The notes: generated from the sequence alone by a model not told the origin. A stretch of DNA of 64,000 bases from Saccharopolyspora oryzae (GCF_027853915.1 NZ_JAQGLA010000001.1:220186-284185), one strand, 5' to 3'; shown: positions 52,401 to 60,701, counted from the stretch's first letter. Numbers and translations: made by a program.

Positions 52401-53075
52401 CTACGACACTTCTCCGCGATCGCGCGCAGCCGAGAGCGCTGCTCCGGCCGTCGGCGACGCGGCGACCAGTGGGCGCAGCGCACTTCGCTGCATCAGACCG
52501 ACGGCCGCGGTCAGCAGGGAGCGCGCCAAGAGCCAACCCAGAAGCACGACGACCGCACCGAAGACCAGTCCGGCGAGCACGTCCTGCGGGTAGTGCGCCG
52601 CGATGTAAACCCGGGAGAACGCCATCAGCGCCGCCGCGAGCGCGGCCACCGATCCGAGGCGAGGACCGACGAGGAACAGCCCCGCGGCCACCGCTCCGAC
52701 CATGGTCGCGTGATCGCTGGGGAACGAGAAGTCGGTGCTGCGATCGGCCAGCACGAGGATGCCGCTCAGGGCGTTGTAGGGCCGCGCCTCGTGCACGGCG
52801 GAGACGATCGGCTGGTTGAGCCCCACCGCCACCAGCGTGCCGATCCCCGCCCACAAGGCGGCAGCCATCCCGGACGGTTCTCCGCTTCGGCGCGCTGTCC
52901 ACCAGCCCGCGAGCAGCAGCACCGCGAACAGCACGACGCCGTAGGTGGCGTAGCCGTAGACGATGCCGTGCAACCACGGCGTGGCGCGGGCGAAGTCGTT
53001 GATGACGTGGAACAGGTCGTCATCGACCCCGCTGACGGCCTCCCCCGCGATGTCCGACGAGATCGAGCCGGTCAC
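52401..53075 (-). CDS. PAP2-family phosphatase (membrane), second copy
   Basis: A 224-residue PAP2 phosphatase with motifs HEARPYNA (K replaced by H in the first motif), PSDHATMVG and SRVYIAAHYPQDVLAG. The GTG at 53075 has GGAGGTG upstream and overlaps the DedA stop (GTGA), so the two are translationally coupled. A lipid phosphatase plus a DedA-type transporter fits recycling of polyprenyl or phospholipid carriers; that link is inference. Confidence 0.86.
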   Translation of the reverse strand: MTGSISSDIAGEAVSGVDDDLFHVINDFARATPWLHGIVYGYATYGVVLFAVLLLAGWWTARRSGEPSGMAAALWAGIGTLVAVGLNQPIVSAVHEARPYNALSGILVLADRSTDFSFPSDHATMVGAVAAGLFLVGPRLGSVAALAAALMAFSRVYIAAHYPQDVLAGLVFGAVVVLLGWLLARSLLTAAVGLMQRSALRPLVAASPTAGAALSAARDRGEVS

Positions 53076-53728
53076 CTCGACACCTCCTGCTCCGCCCGGG
53101 AACGCCAGATCTCCAGTCCCACCGGGATGAGCGAGACGAGCACGACCACGGCGATGACCGGCAGCAGGTACTGGTCGATGCCGGGAATGCTCGCGCCCAA
53201 GCCGTAACCGGCGAGCGTGACGCCCACCGACCAGACGAGGCCTCCGACGACCTGCCAGACGGCGAAGGTGCGCGCCTGCACGTCCAACATCCCCGCGAGC
53301 GGGTTGAGCACGGTGCGCACCACGGGGATGAACCGGGCGAGCACGATGGCCTTGCGATGCCCATAGCGCGCCAGCAGGTCCTCGGCCCGCTCCATCCCCC
53401 GGTGCAGGTGCCGGTTGCGGGAGCGCGCCAGCAGCCGACGCCCGCCGCGCCGCCCCAGGGCGAACCCGACCTGCGCACCGACCAGCGCTCCCGCCAGTGC
53501 CGCGACCAGCACCGCCGACAGGTCCAGGTGCATCGCGCTCGTGGCGCTGGTCGCGCACAGCACACCGGCGGTGAACAGCAGCGAATCGCCCGGCAGGAAG
53601 AACCCGATCAGCAGTCCGGTCTCCGCGAAGAGCACGAGGAAGACCCCGAAAGCGCCCAAGCTCGACAACCAGAACTCGGGTCCGAGCGGATTCCCGCCCG
53701 CAAGCACAGCCTGCACACCGTGGTGCAT
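53072..53728 (-). CDS. DedA family membrane protein
   Basis: A 218-residue DedA protein: ETGLLIGFFLPGDSLLFTAGVL, GQ-like ALVGAQVGFALGRRGG and ARFIPVVRTVLNPLAGML. DedA proteins are linked to flipping of undecaprenyl phosphate or phosphatidylethanolamine and to proton-motive-force homeostasis. Start ATG 53728 has GAGGAG 7 bases upstream. It diverges from the BlaI gene; the two BlaI-like operators lie 88 and 108 bases before its start. Confidence 0.88.
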   Translation of the reverse strand: MHHGVQAVLAGGNPLGPEFWLSSLGAFGVFLVLFAETGLLIGFFLPGDSLLFTAGVLCATSATSAMHLDLSAVLVAALAGALVGAQVGFALGRRGGRRLLARSRNRHLHRGMERAEDLLARYGHRKAIVLARFIPVVRTVLNPLAGMLDVQARTFAVWQVVGGLVWSVGVTLAGYGLGASIPGIDQYLLPVIAVVVLVSLIPVGLEIWRSRAEQEVSR

Positions 53729-53815
53729 CACGATCTCCTCACGCCGAGCACAGCCGGTCCGGCCGCCTACCCGCGGAGCCACGGCCTCGCCCGTGGCACA
53801 CTGAACGGAAGTACT

Positions 53816-53832
53816 ACTACGTACTTCGTAGA
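53816..53832. promoter_or_regulatory. BlaI-like operator 2 (ACTACG-TACTT-CGTAGA)
   Basis: A 6-5-6 inverted repeat with one mismatch in the outer base pair. It lies 20 bp (about two helical turns) from operator 3, in the divergent DedA/BlaI promoter region. Confidence 0.6.
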
Positions 53833-53835
53833 AGT

Positions 53836-53852
53836 TCTACATCGAGTGTAGA
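53836..53852. promoter_or_regulatory. BlaI-like operator 3 (TCTACA-TCGAG-TGTAGA)
   Basis: Perfect 6-bp arms around 5 bases, ending 29 bases before the BlaI start codon. The inner CTACA/TGTAG matches the BlaI/MecI consensus exactly. Together with operator 2 it should mediate autorepression of the BlaI-M56 pair. Confidence 0.65.
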
Positions 53853-53881
53853 TGATGCGTGGAGCAAGGGGAGGCGCACCA

Positions 53882-54310
53882 GTGGGACGCGACGACGCAG
53901 CGGGCGCGGACGGCGAGCCGCAGGGTGCGCAACGTCGCAGGTCGGGTGAGCTGTCCGCGCTCGTGCTGGACGTGCTCCGGCAGGCCGAGGCCGCGTTGCC
54001 GCCCGGCGAGGTGCGCGACCGCCTGAACTCGGCCGGCGCCGGGGAGCTGGCGTACACGACGGTCGTGACGATCCTGTCCCGGCTGCACGCCCAGGGGCTG
54101 GTCGAGCGCTACCGCACCGGCCGCGCCTACGCGTACGTGGCGGTGACCGACACCGCGAAGCTGGCCGCCCGGAAGATGCGCAAGGTGCTGGACTCCGAGA
54201 CCGACCGGGACGCCGTGCTGACCCGGTTCGTCGGCGACCTCTCACCCGATGACGAACGCGTGCTGCGCGAGCTGCTGGCCGGCGACGCGGGCAGCGTCGA
54301 CGACCGGTAG
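53882..54310 (+). CDS. BlaI/MecI/CopY family repressor
   Basis: A 142-residue winged-helix repressor: SGELSALVLDVLRQAEAALP, EVRDRLNSAGAGELAYTTVVTILSRLHAQGLVERYRTGRAYAY, then a dimerisation tail. In this family the M56 membrane protease partner cleaves the repressor on a signal. The GTG at 53882 has GGGGAGG 7 bases upstream and gives the family length; ATG 53852 would overlap operator 3. The M56 gene follows 15 bases after its stop. Confidence 0.88.
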   Translation: MGRDDAAGADGEPQGAQRRRSGELSALVLDVLRQAEAALPPGEVRDRLNSAGAGELAYTTVVTILSRLHAQGLVERYRTGRAYAYVAVTDTAKLAARKMRKVLDSETDRDAVLTRFVGDLSPDDERVLRELLAGDAGSVDDR

Positions 54311-54325
54311 CGGAGGTCCGAACCC

Positions 54326-55255
54326 ATGCACGTGGCCGTGTACCTGCTGTTGCTCCTGCCGCTGCTCGCGGCGGTCTCGGCGCGCTGGATCACCGACCGG
54401 CTCCCGCCGCGCGCGGCGACGTGGCTGCTCACCACCTCAGCGCTGGCGCTCGCCGCGGCCAGCGGCATCGCCCTGACCGCGCTGGCCGCGACCGCCATCG
54501 GCCAGATCCCGCTGGTCGCCGAGCTCGGGCACTGGTCGGTGCGGGCGTTGCGCCGCGACGACCCGGCTTCGCTGTCGATCGCCCTGATCGCCTGCGTCGC
54601 GCTCGCAGCCGCGCTCATCGCCGCCGGTCGCGGCGCGGTCAGCCGGGTTCGAGCGCTGATCACCGCAGCGCGCACCGCCCGTTGCCTGCCCGCCTCGGAA
54701 GCGGTCACCGTCCTCGACGACCCCGAACCCGATGCCTACGCGCTGCCCGGGCGACCGGGCCGGATCGTGGTGTCGACCGGAATGCTGAAGGCGCTCGACG
54801 ACCGGGAACAGGACGTCCTCCTGGCGCACGAACGCGCCCACGTCCGGTGCGGGCACCACTTCTTCGTCGCCGCGACCCACATCGCCGCCGCCACCAACCC
54901 GCTGCTGCGTCCGCTGGACCGCGCCGTCCGCTACGCGGTGGAACGCTGGGCCGACGAACACGCCGCCGCCGAAGTCGGCAACCGCCGCCTGGTGGCCACC
55001 ACCATCGGCAAGGCCGCCCTGCTGGCCCCGAGCCGCCAGCCGATCCCCGGAGCGCTCGCCATCTCCGGCGCTGCGCTGCGGCGGTCGGGCCCGATCCCGC
55101 GCCGGGTCGCCGCCCTGTTCGCCGCTCCGCCGCGCCGCGGCCGCGTCCTGCTGGCGGTCACCTTCGCGGTGCTGGCCGTGGCCGCCGCCGCCAGCGTCGA
55201 AACCGCCCGCGACCTGCACATCCTGTTCGAACTCGCACAAGCCGGCCGACCCTGA
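54326..55255 (+). CDS. M56 family membrane metalloprotease (BlaR1-like, no sensor domain)
   Basis: A 309-residue integral membrane protease. Helices lie at about 3-18, 32-58, 82-102 and 276-292, and the zinc site is HERAH (168-172) with a Glu in RWADEHAAAEVG. BlaR1 also has a C-terminal extracellular penicillin-binding domain; this protein ends after the last helix, so the inducer is not evidently a beta-lactam. It probably inactivates the BlaI protein encoded next to it. Confidence 0.87.
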   Translation: MHVAVYLLLLLPLLAAVSARWITDRLPPRAATWLLTTSALALAAASGIALTALAATAIGQIPLVAELGHWSVRALRRDDPASLSIALIACVALAAALIAAGRGAVSRVRALITAARTARCLPASEAVTVLDDPEPDAYALPGRPGRIVVSTGMLKALDDREQDVLLAHERAHVRCGHHFFVAATHIAAATNPLLRPLDRAVRYAVERWADEHAAAEVGNRRLVATTIGKAALLAPSRQPIPGALAISGAALRRSGPIPRRVAALFAAPPRRGRVLLAVTFAVLAVAAAASVETARDLHILFELAQAGRP

Positions 55256-55274
55256 CCGCTCGGCGGACGCGTTT

Positions 55275-55856
55275 TCAGGGCGCTTCTCGATCGCGTGCCC
55301 AGTCGAACATCCTGCCTCCCGAGCCGTTGGACAGGAACGGGCGGCCGCCGTGGTCGATGGTGACGGTGCCGTGCTGCCCCAGGCAGGACCAGTCCAGCTC
55401 CAGCCGCCACTCCACGAGAGCACGCGTGCCGCGCAGGTCGGGCCGGATGACGAAGTACTCGGGAGCGCTCGCGGTCACGTAGAAGGGGAAATCGGCGCAG
55501 CCTTCGGCGAAGGCGCGGTCCAGCCGCAAGGACTGGCCGGGGACGTCGGCGTCGTAGCGGTGCGCGGGGCGGTCCAGGCCGACGCGGAACTCCCTCGGTC
55601 CCAGCATCATCGCCCGGGAGACGCGCGTCGGTCCGACCTCGCGGACGAAGACCGGGCGCAGTCGCCGCAGCAGCACCGCCTGCGAGGTGAAGGCCTCCAC
55701 GAGGACGTGGACCTCGGAATCCGGGTGGGCGCTGACGCCCTCGTACTCGTAGGTCGTGCTGCCGACCTCTGAGGTGGTGACCGACACGTTCAACGCGGTC
55801 TCGGAACGGCGGACCGGTCCGGCGTTGATGTGCAGGCCGCCGTGCACGACGCCCAC
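55275..55856 (-). CDS. Unknown protein, beta-rich, about 193 residues
   Basis: I do not recognise this family. The protein starts near a GTG at 55856 (GVVHGGLHINAGPVRRSE), has no signal peptide or membrane segment, and shows alternating hydrophobic patterns typical of a beta-sandwich (ALNVSVTTSEVGSTTYEYEG, EVHVLVEAFTSQAVLLRRL, RALVEWRLELDW). Codon use and composition are like its neighbours. It is transcribed towards the M56 gene (18 bases between stops) and away from the methyltransferase. Confidence 0.6.
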   Translation of the reverse strand: MGVVHGGLHINAGPVRRSETALNVSVTTSEVGSTTYEYEGVSAHPDSEVHVLVEAFTSQAVLLRRLRPVFVREVGPTRVSRAMMLGPREFRVGLDRPAHRYDADVPGQSLRLDRAFAEGCADFPFYVTASAPEYFVIRPDLRGTRALVEWRLELDWSCLGQHGTVTIDHGGRPFLSNGSGGRMFDWARDREAP

Positions 55857-55970
55857 GGGTTCTCGGCGGACCGCTCACAGGATTCGATGACCTCGCCAAT
55901 GCGGAATCAGGGGTTTCTCGCGCTCGAACACGTGCACCGGGCCCGCCCGCGGGATTCTCCGAACCTGGGA

Positions 55971-56063
55971 TATCGTTGCGCGCATCGCGCCCCGCGGGGT
56001 GTCGATGGTGTGCCGGGAAGCCTGGTCGGCGTGACGGAAGAACCTCGTCTGGAAGGGTCTGTC
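55971..56063 (+). promoter_or_regulatory. Structured leader element 1, before the methyltransferase gene
   Basis: A TATCGT hexamer (55971-55976) can serve as -10 box. About 7 bases later begins a hairpin (CATCG 55983-55987 with CGATG 56003-56007, plus an inner GC stem). It abuts a 31-nt core at 56007-56037 that begins GGTGTGCCGGGAAG and ends CGGCGTGACGG. The same core with one base changed occurs at 57002-57032 before the next gene. Within the core, GCCG/CGGC and CCGG/CTGG pairings are both possible and exclude each other. GGAAGG (56051-56056) then leads to the ATG. Confidence 0.65.
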
Positions 56064-56936
56064 ATGGTGACGGGTAATGCGGCTGCTCGGACCGCGGTGG
56101 GGCCGACGGCGATCGTGGCGATCGACCAGCACGAGGAGGTCCCGCTGGTCCGCGACAAGCTCGCGTGTCGGCTGCTTCCGGCCAGCGGCAGGGTCATCGC
56201 CGCTCTCACCTCGCTCTACCCGCTGCGCAAGTGGATGATCGACGTCGCTGAGCGGAAGATGCCCGGTCTGTGGGCCAGCATGCTGTGCCGCAAGCGCTAC
56301 ATCGACGACCAGCTCCGCGCCGCTGCGGGTGACGGGCTCGATGCCGTGGTCGTCCTCGGCGCCGGGTTCGACACGCGCGCGCACCGACTGCCGTTCCTGG
56401 ACGGGACACCGTTCTACGAGGTCGACCTGCCCGAGAACATCGCGCGGAAGCGAGCGGCCCTGCAGAAGCTGTACGGGAAGGTGCCGGACCAGGTCACCTT
56501 GGTACCGCTCGACTTCGAATCGCAGGACCTGGCCGGCGCCCTCGCCGAGCGCGGTTGGGACGCCGGGCAGCGGACCTTCTTCGTCTGGGAAGCCGTCACC
56601 CAGTACTTGACGGAAGTGGCCGTGCGCCGGACCTTCGACTTCCTGGAGACCGCGCGCACCGGAAGCCGGCTCGTGTTCACCTACGTGCGCAAGGACTTCC
56701 TCGACGGGCGCGAGATGTACGGGGCGGAGGCGGCTCACCGCGAGTACGTCGCGGACAGCGAGCTGTGGCGCTTCGGCTGGGAACCGGAGGAAGTCGCCGG
56801 ATTCCTGGCCGAGTACGGCTGGCGGCAGGTCGAACAGGTCGGGCCGCCGCAGTTCGCCGAGCGATACCTGGTGCCGAACGGGCGAAAGCTCGGAGCGTCC
56901 GAGGTGGAACGCTCGGTGCTGGCGGAGAAGGCCTGA
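56064..56936 (+). CDS. SAM-dependent methyltransferase, LCMT/PPM1-like
   Basis: A 290-residue class I methyltransferase of the leucine-carboxyl-methyltransferase-like family common in mycobacteria and relatives. The SAM site is VVVLGAGFDTRAHRLPF, followed by YEVDLPENIARKRAAL and FFVWEAVTQYLTEVAVR. The methyl acceptor is unknown. The ATG at 56064 has GGAAGG 7 bases upstream; the frame is open further 5' but that part is the structured leader. The gene ends 108 bases before the phosphotransferase-like gene, which carries the same leader. Confidence 0.86.
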   Translation: MVTGNAAARTAVGPTAIVAIDQHEEVPLVRDKLACRLLPASGRVIAALTSLYPLRKWMIDVAERKMPGLWASMLCRKRYIDDQLRAAAGDGLDAVVVLGAGFDTRAHRLPFLDGTPFYEVDLPENIARKRAALQKLYGKVPDQVTLVPLDFESQDLAGALAERGWDAGQRTFFVWEAVTQYLTEVAVRRTFDFLETARTGSRLVFTYVRKDFLDGREMYGAEAAHREYVADSELWRFGWEPEEVAGFLAEYGWRQVEQVGPPQFAERYLVPNGRKLGASEVERSVLAEKA

Positions 56937-56967
56937 GCGCGGCGTTCCCAACGCCCCGGGTCCGGGC

Positions 56968-57044
56968 TAGCCTGTTCTCCTCGGTTCCGCGGGGAACCGG
57001 TGGTGTGCCGGGAAGTCTGGTCGGCGTGACGGGAAGGAGCTGCC
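56968..57044 (+). promoter_or_regulatory. Structured leader element 2, before the PEP-synthase/Rph-like gene
   Basis: TAGCCT (56968-56973) is a likely -10 box. A perfect 7-bp hairpin follows (CGGTTCC 56982-56988, GGAACCG 56993-56999), then the 31-nt core at 57002-57032, 30 of 31 identical to 56007-56037. The Shine-Dalgarno GGGAAGGAG (57031-57039) overlaps the 3' end of the core, so folding of the core could control translation. This overlap differs from leader 1, where the Shine-Dalgarno is 14 bases downstream. Confidence 0.68.
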
Positions 57045-59498
57045 ATGTCGACCGGCCGGGATGGTGACGTGGTCGACCTCGCCGAGGTCGACGCCGGGAT
57101 GGTCGAGCTGGTCGGCGGCAAGGCCGCCGGGCTCGGCGAGATGGTGCGCGCCGGGTTCCCGGTGCCGGGCGGGTTCTGCGTGACCACCCGGGCGCACCGG
57201 TCCGGGGTGGTTCCGGTCGCGGAGGTCCTCGCCGCCTACCGGGATTTGGGCTCCGGCCGGGTCGCCGTGCGCTCCAGCTCCACCGCCGAAGACCTCCCGG
57301 ACGCCAGCTTCGCCGGGCAGCACGACACGTTCCTCGACGTCGAAGGACCGGACGCGCTGGTCGACGCCGTCGAGCAGTGCTGGGCCTCGCTGAACGGCGA
57401 GCGCGCCGTCGCCTACCGCGAGGCGAACGGGATCGACCACGAGTCCGCGCACATGGCCGTCGTCGTGCAGCGGATGGTCGACGCCGAGGTCGCCGGTGTG
57501 CTGTTCACCGCCAACCCGCTCACCGGTTCCAGGTCGGAGATGGTCGTCGACGCCGCACCGGGGCCGGGCACCGCAGTCGTGGACGGCAGCGTCGACGCGG
57601 ATCACTACGTCATCGGCGGCGAGATCGCCGAAGACCGCGGCTGCCTCGGCCGAGCTGAGCTGGAATCGTTGCGGGAGTTCGGTTTTCGCGTGCAGGAGCA
57701 CTTCGGGTCTCCGCAGGACGTCGAGTGGGCCATCGATCGCAGCGGGGCGTTGTGGGCGGTGCAGTCCCGGGCGATCACCACGCTCTTCCCCCTGCCGCCG
57801 TCCTCGGGTGGTTCGCAGCCGCGCGTCTACTTCGAGATGGGGCACATGCAGGGGATGCTCCGGCCGTTCACGCCGGCCGGGATGTCCGCGATGCGGTTGG
57901 CGGCCGAGATGTGGCTCGGCCCGTCCCGCGCCAGGTCGATGATGAGCGTCTGGGTCGTCGACGTGAGCGGGCACCTCTACAGCGACCTGACGGATTTCCT
58001 GCGCAGCAAGTGGACCCGCGAGCAGGTGCCGCAGATGATGCGCACCTACGGGCCGCGGTGCGAGGCGATCGCGCAACGGTTGCTCGAAGATCCCCGGTTC
58101 GCCCCGCAGCGCGGGATGCCGATTCGCCTGCCCTGGCTGAAGATCCTGCTGCGGCTGGTTCCCGCGACGGTGGTCGGCATCGGGCGCTCGCTGGCTCGAC
58201 CGGACGCGGCTCGGGCGCGAGCGTTCCAGCGCGTGGCGGAGATCCGGCGCAAGTCCGCACCGGCGTCGCGACCGGCCACCACCGCCGAGCGGTTCCGGCT
58301 CGCGGAAAAGGCGCAGGAGCTGTACTCCGGCAAGGAGGTCATGGACGTCATCTGGCCGATGATGACCGGACTGCTGGTCAGCCAGCTCTCGCGCGGCCTG
58401 CTCCGGGGCATCGCCGAGGACGCCGAACTCGACACCGTGCTGCGCGGATTGCCGCACAACATCACCACGATGATGGACCTGGCCCTGTGGCGGGTGGTGC
58501 GCGATCTGGACGACGAGCAGCGCGAGCTGCTGCGCAGCGCGCCACCCGCCGAACTGGCCGCCCGCTACCGCAACGAGGAACTGCCGAACATCGGGCTGGC
58601 GGCGTTCCTCGACGAGTTCGGCAACCGCTGCGCCGCGGAGGTGGACATCGGCGTGCCGCGCTGGTCGGAGGATCCGGCACCGGTTTTCGCCGCCATCGCC
58701 AACTACCTGCAGATCGCCGACCAGGAGCAGGCACCCGACCGACGGTTCGCGCGCGCCGCGGCGCAGGCCGAGAAGACCGTCGCGGAGCTGACCGCCCGGG
58801 CCCGGCGGATGCGGTCGGTCCGCGGTCGGCTCGCCGGCTTCCTCCTGCGGCGCACCCGCCAGCTGACCGGGCTGCGGGAGCTCGCCAAGTTCGCCTGGGT
58901 GCACCCGCTGGCCGAGATGCGCAGGCAACTGCTGCTGGTCGGCGAGGACCTGGCCGCGCGCGGGCTGCTCGACCGGCCCGGTGACGTCATGTTCCTGGAG
59001 CTGGAGGAGATCCGCGCCGCGGTCGCGGGCCGCGACCAGCGGGCGCGCGCGGCGTCCCGCAAGGCCGTGCACCAGCGGGAACTCGCCCGCCGCCAGGTCC
59101 CCGTCGCGCTGCTCTCCGACGGCACCGACCTGGAGGCGATCGCCCCACCGGAGGTGGCGGACGGGGCGTGGACCGGGCTCGGGGCATCGCCGGGAACCGC
59201 CACCGGCCGGGCCCGCGTGATCCACGACCCCACCGACGCGCGCGTCGAACCCGGGGAGATCCTGGTCGCCCCGACCACCGACCCCGGCTGGACACCGCTG
59301 TTCATGACCGCGGCCGGGCTCGTCACCGAAACCGGATCCCCGATGGCGCACGGACCCACCGTCGCCCGCGAGTACGGCATCCCAGCGGTCATCTGCGTCC
59401 GCGACGCCACGCACCGCATCGAAACCGGCCAGCTCATCACCATCGACGGAACCGCGGGCACCATCACCCCCGGAACCCACCCGCTGAACCACCCCTGA
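57045..59498 (+). CDS. PEP-synthase/rifampin-phosphotransferase-like enzyme
   Basis: An 817-residue protein with three parts: an N-terminal ATP-grasp nucleotide-binding region (about 1-265: GGKAAGLGEMVRAGFPVPGGF, VRSSSTAEDLPDASFAGQHDT, DVEWAIDRSG), a middle region (about 280-680) unlike PEP synthase, and a C-terminal swivelling His domain (MAHGPTVAREYGIPAV, catalytic His769). This architecture is that of rifampin phosphotransferase and dikinase-related proteins, which move phosphate from ATP through the histidine to a small molecule. The acceptor here is unknown. The rifamycin-associated element known from rph promoters is not seen; instead the gene has structured leader 2. Confidence 0.85.
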   Translation: MSTGRDGDVVDLAEVDAGMVELVGGKAAGLGEMVRAGFPVPGGFCVTTRAHRSGVVPVAEVLAAYRDLGSGRVAVRSSSTAEDLPDASFAGQHDTFLDVEGPDALVDAVEQCWASLNGERAVAYREANGIDHESAHMAVVVQRMVDAEVAGVLFTANPLTGSRSEMVVDAAPGPGTAVVDGSVDADHYVIGGEIAEDRGCLGRAELESLREFGFRVQEHFGSPQDVEWAIDRSGALWAVQSRAITTLFPLPPSSGGSQPRVYFEMGHMQGMLRPFTPAGMSAMRLAAEMWLGPSRARSMMSVWVVDVSGHLYSDLTDFLRSKWTREQVPQMMRTYGPRCEAIAQRLLEDPRFAPQRGMPIRLPWLKILLRLVPATVVGIGRSLARPDAARARAFQRVAEIRRKSAPASRPATTAERFRLAEKAQELYSGKEVMDVIWPMMTGLLVSQLSRGLLRGIAEDAELDTVLRGLPHNITTMMDLALWRVVRDLDDEQRELLRSAPPAELAARYRNEELPNIGLAAFLDEFGNRCAAEVDIGVPRWSEDPAPVFAAIANYLQIADQEQAPDRRFARAAAQAEKTVAELTARARRMRSVRGRLAGFLLRRTRQLTGLRELAKFAWVHPLAEMRRQLLLVGEDLAARGLLDRPGDVMFLELEEIRAAVAGRDQRARAASRKAVHQRELARRQVPVALLSDGTDLEAIAPPEVADGAWTGLGASPGTATGRARVIHDPTDARVEPGEILVAPTTDPGWTPLFMTAAGLVTETGSPMAHGPTVAREYGIPAVICVRDATHRIETGQLITIDGTAGTITPGTHPLNHP

Positions 59499-59612
59499 CC
59501 GGCAGCACCGGCGTCCAGCGCGGCTTCGCCGGGGTATCAACTCGCCACCACGACCCGGATGTACCTATCGTCGTCCAGTCAGCATCGTCCGTTCCCCCAG
59601 GTCGTGAGCATC

Positions 59613-60572
59613 ATGAACTCGCGGTCGCAAGCTTCCCCACTCCGCGTTCTGGGCGCGGCGGCACTGATCGCCGGCCTCGCGGCAGGGTGCGGTACCACCC
59701 CACCGGCGCACTCACCGCCCGCACCTGCACCCGGCCCATCGGCACCACCAGGCTCGCCGACGCTGGACTGGGCTGCGGTCGAGCGGTCGTTGGGAACACC
59801 CCTCGACACCGGCGAAGGCGCCGAGCGGAGCACGGACTTCCCGCGCACCGACCTGCACGTGAACACCCGGGGCGTGCAGCTGCAGCCGGGCATGGAAATC
59901 GGCGCAGAAGTACATTTCCTTCCCACCGGCGGCAACAACGCGTTGCTGATCGGCGAGATGACCGTCACCGACAGAGAACAACCCCGCGTCATCGACGCAC
60001 TGCAGCGCGGTGGCCTGGAAATCACCGCCGTCCACAAGCACATGTACGCCCAAACACCAGATCTGTGGTGGGTGCACTTCGACGGCTACAACGACGCCGC
60101 AGCCGAAGCCGCTGCGGTGCACAACGCACTGGCCGCCACCGCCATGCCGCCCAAGCCGCCTCCGGGCGCTGAAGAACCCCTGCGAGGCCTCGACACCGCC
60201 GCGCTGGACCACATCATCGGCGCGAGTGGACGAGCAGAGGACGGCGCGTACCAGTACCACGTCCCGGTGACCATGCCCATCACCGACACACGCGCCCAAG
60301 TGCAGCTCCCCTATCCGATGGAAGCTTCCACCCTGCTGCTGTTCCAGCCCCTGGGCAACAACCAAGCCGCGATCAACGGGGACTTCGCGCTCACCGCCGA
60401 CCAGCTCAACCCCGTCATGTCCGCGCTGCGGGAACACGGCATCCACATCGTCACCGTGCACAACCACATGATCCACGAGCAGCCGCGCCTGTTCTACGTG
60501 CACTACTGGGCCACCGGCGACGCCCCCACCCTCGCCAGAGCTCTCCGCGCCGCACTGGACCGAACCCGCTGA
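59613..60572 (+). CDS. LppY/LpqO-type lipoprotein (DUF1259), duplicated domain
   Basis: A 319-residue secreted lipoprotein. The signal peptide ends in the lipobox LAAGC with the lipidated Cys26, then a Pro-rich linker. Two DUF1259 repeats follow (about 52-185 and 195-315), each with a GGNNALLIGEM / GNNQAAINGDF core and a HKHM / HNHM histidine pair near ITAVHKHMYAQTPDLWWVHF and IVTVHNHMIHEQPRLFYVHY. Function is unproven; the paired His motifs suggest metal binding. The start may be ATG 59613 or GTG 59604. Confidence 0.82.
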   Translation: MNSRSQASPLRVLGAAALIAGLAAGCGTTPPAHSPPAPAPGPSAPPGSPTLDWAAVERSLGTPLDTGEGAERSTDFPRTDLHVNTRGVQLQPGMEIGAEVHFLPTGGNNALLIGEMTVTDREQPRVIDALQRGGLEITAVHKHMYAQTPDLWWVHFDGYNDAAAEAAAVHNALAATAMPPKPPPGAEEPLRGLDTAALDHIIGASGRAEDGAYQYHVPVTMPITDTRAQVQLPYPMEASTLLLFQPLGNNQAAINGDFALTADQLNPVMSALREHGIHIVTVHNHMIHEQPRLFYVHYWATGDAPTLARALRAALDRTR

Positions 60573-60701
60573 GCGCAAGTACCCGGGGAATGATCGGCTA
60601 AGGCCGAGCGCGGGGTTCTGGAGGCCGTTGAACCCCTTCCCACCCGCTTGCGAGTGGGGCACGGTGCAGGACAACCGCAGCCTCAACGCCGGAGAAGACC
60701 G

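Noticed and set aside
56982..57032. Interpretation of the leader before the Rph-like gene as a rifamycin-associated element or a cobalamin riboswitch
   Set aside because: The hairpin sequence does not match the GC-rich rifamycin-associated inverted repeat, and the core lacks a recognisable cobalamin-box pattern. The same core also precedes an unrelated methyltransferase.
56967..59540. A minus-strand open frame of about 857 codons opposite the Rph-like gene, and a similar plus-strand frame at 32633-34894 opposite the ABC transporter genes
   Set aside because: Both mirror well-supported genes, have no recognisable domain and show mirror-frame composition.
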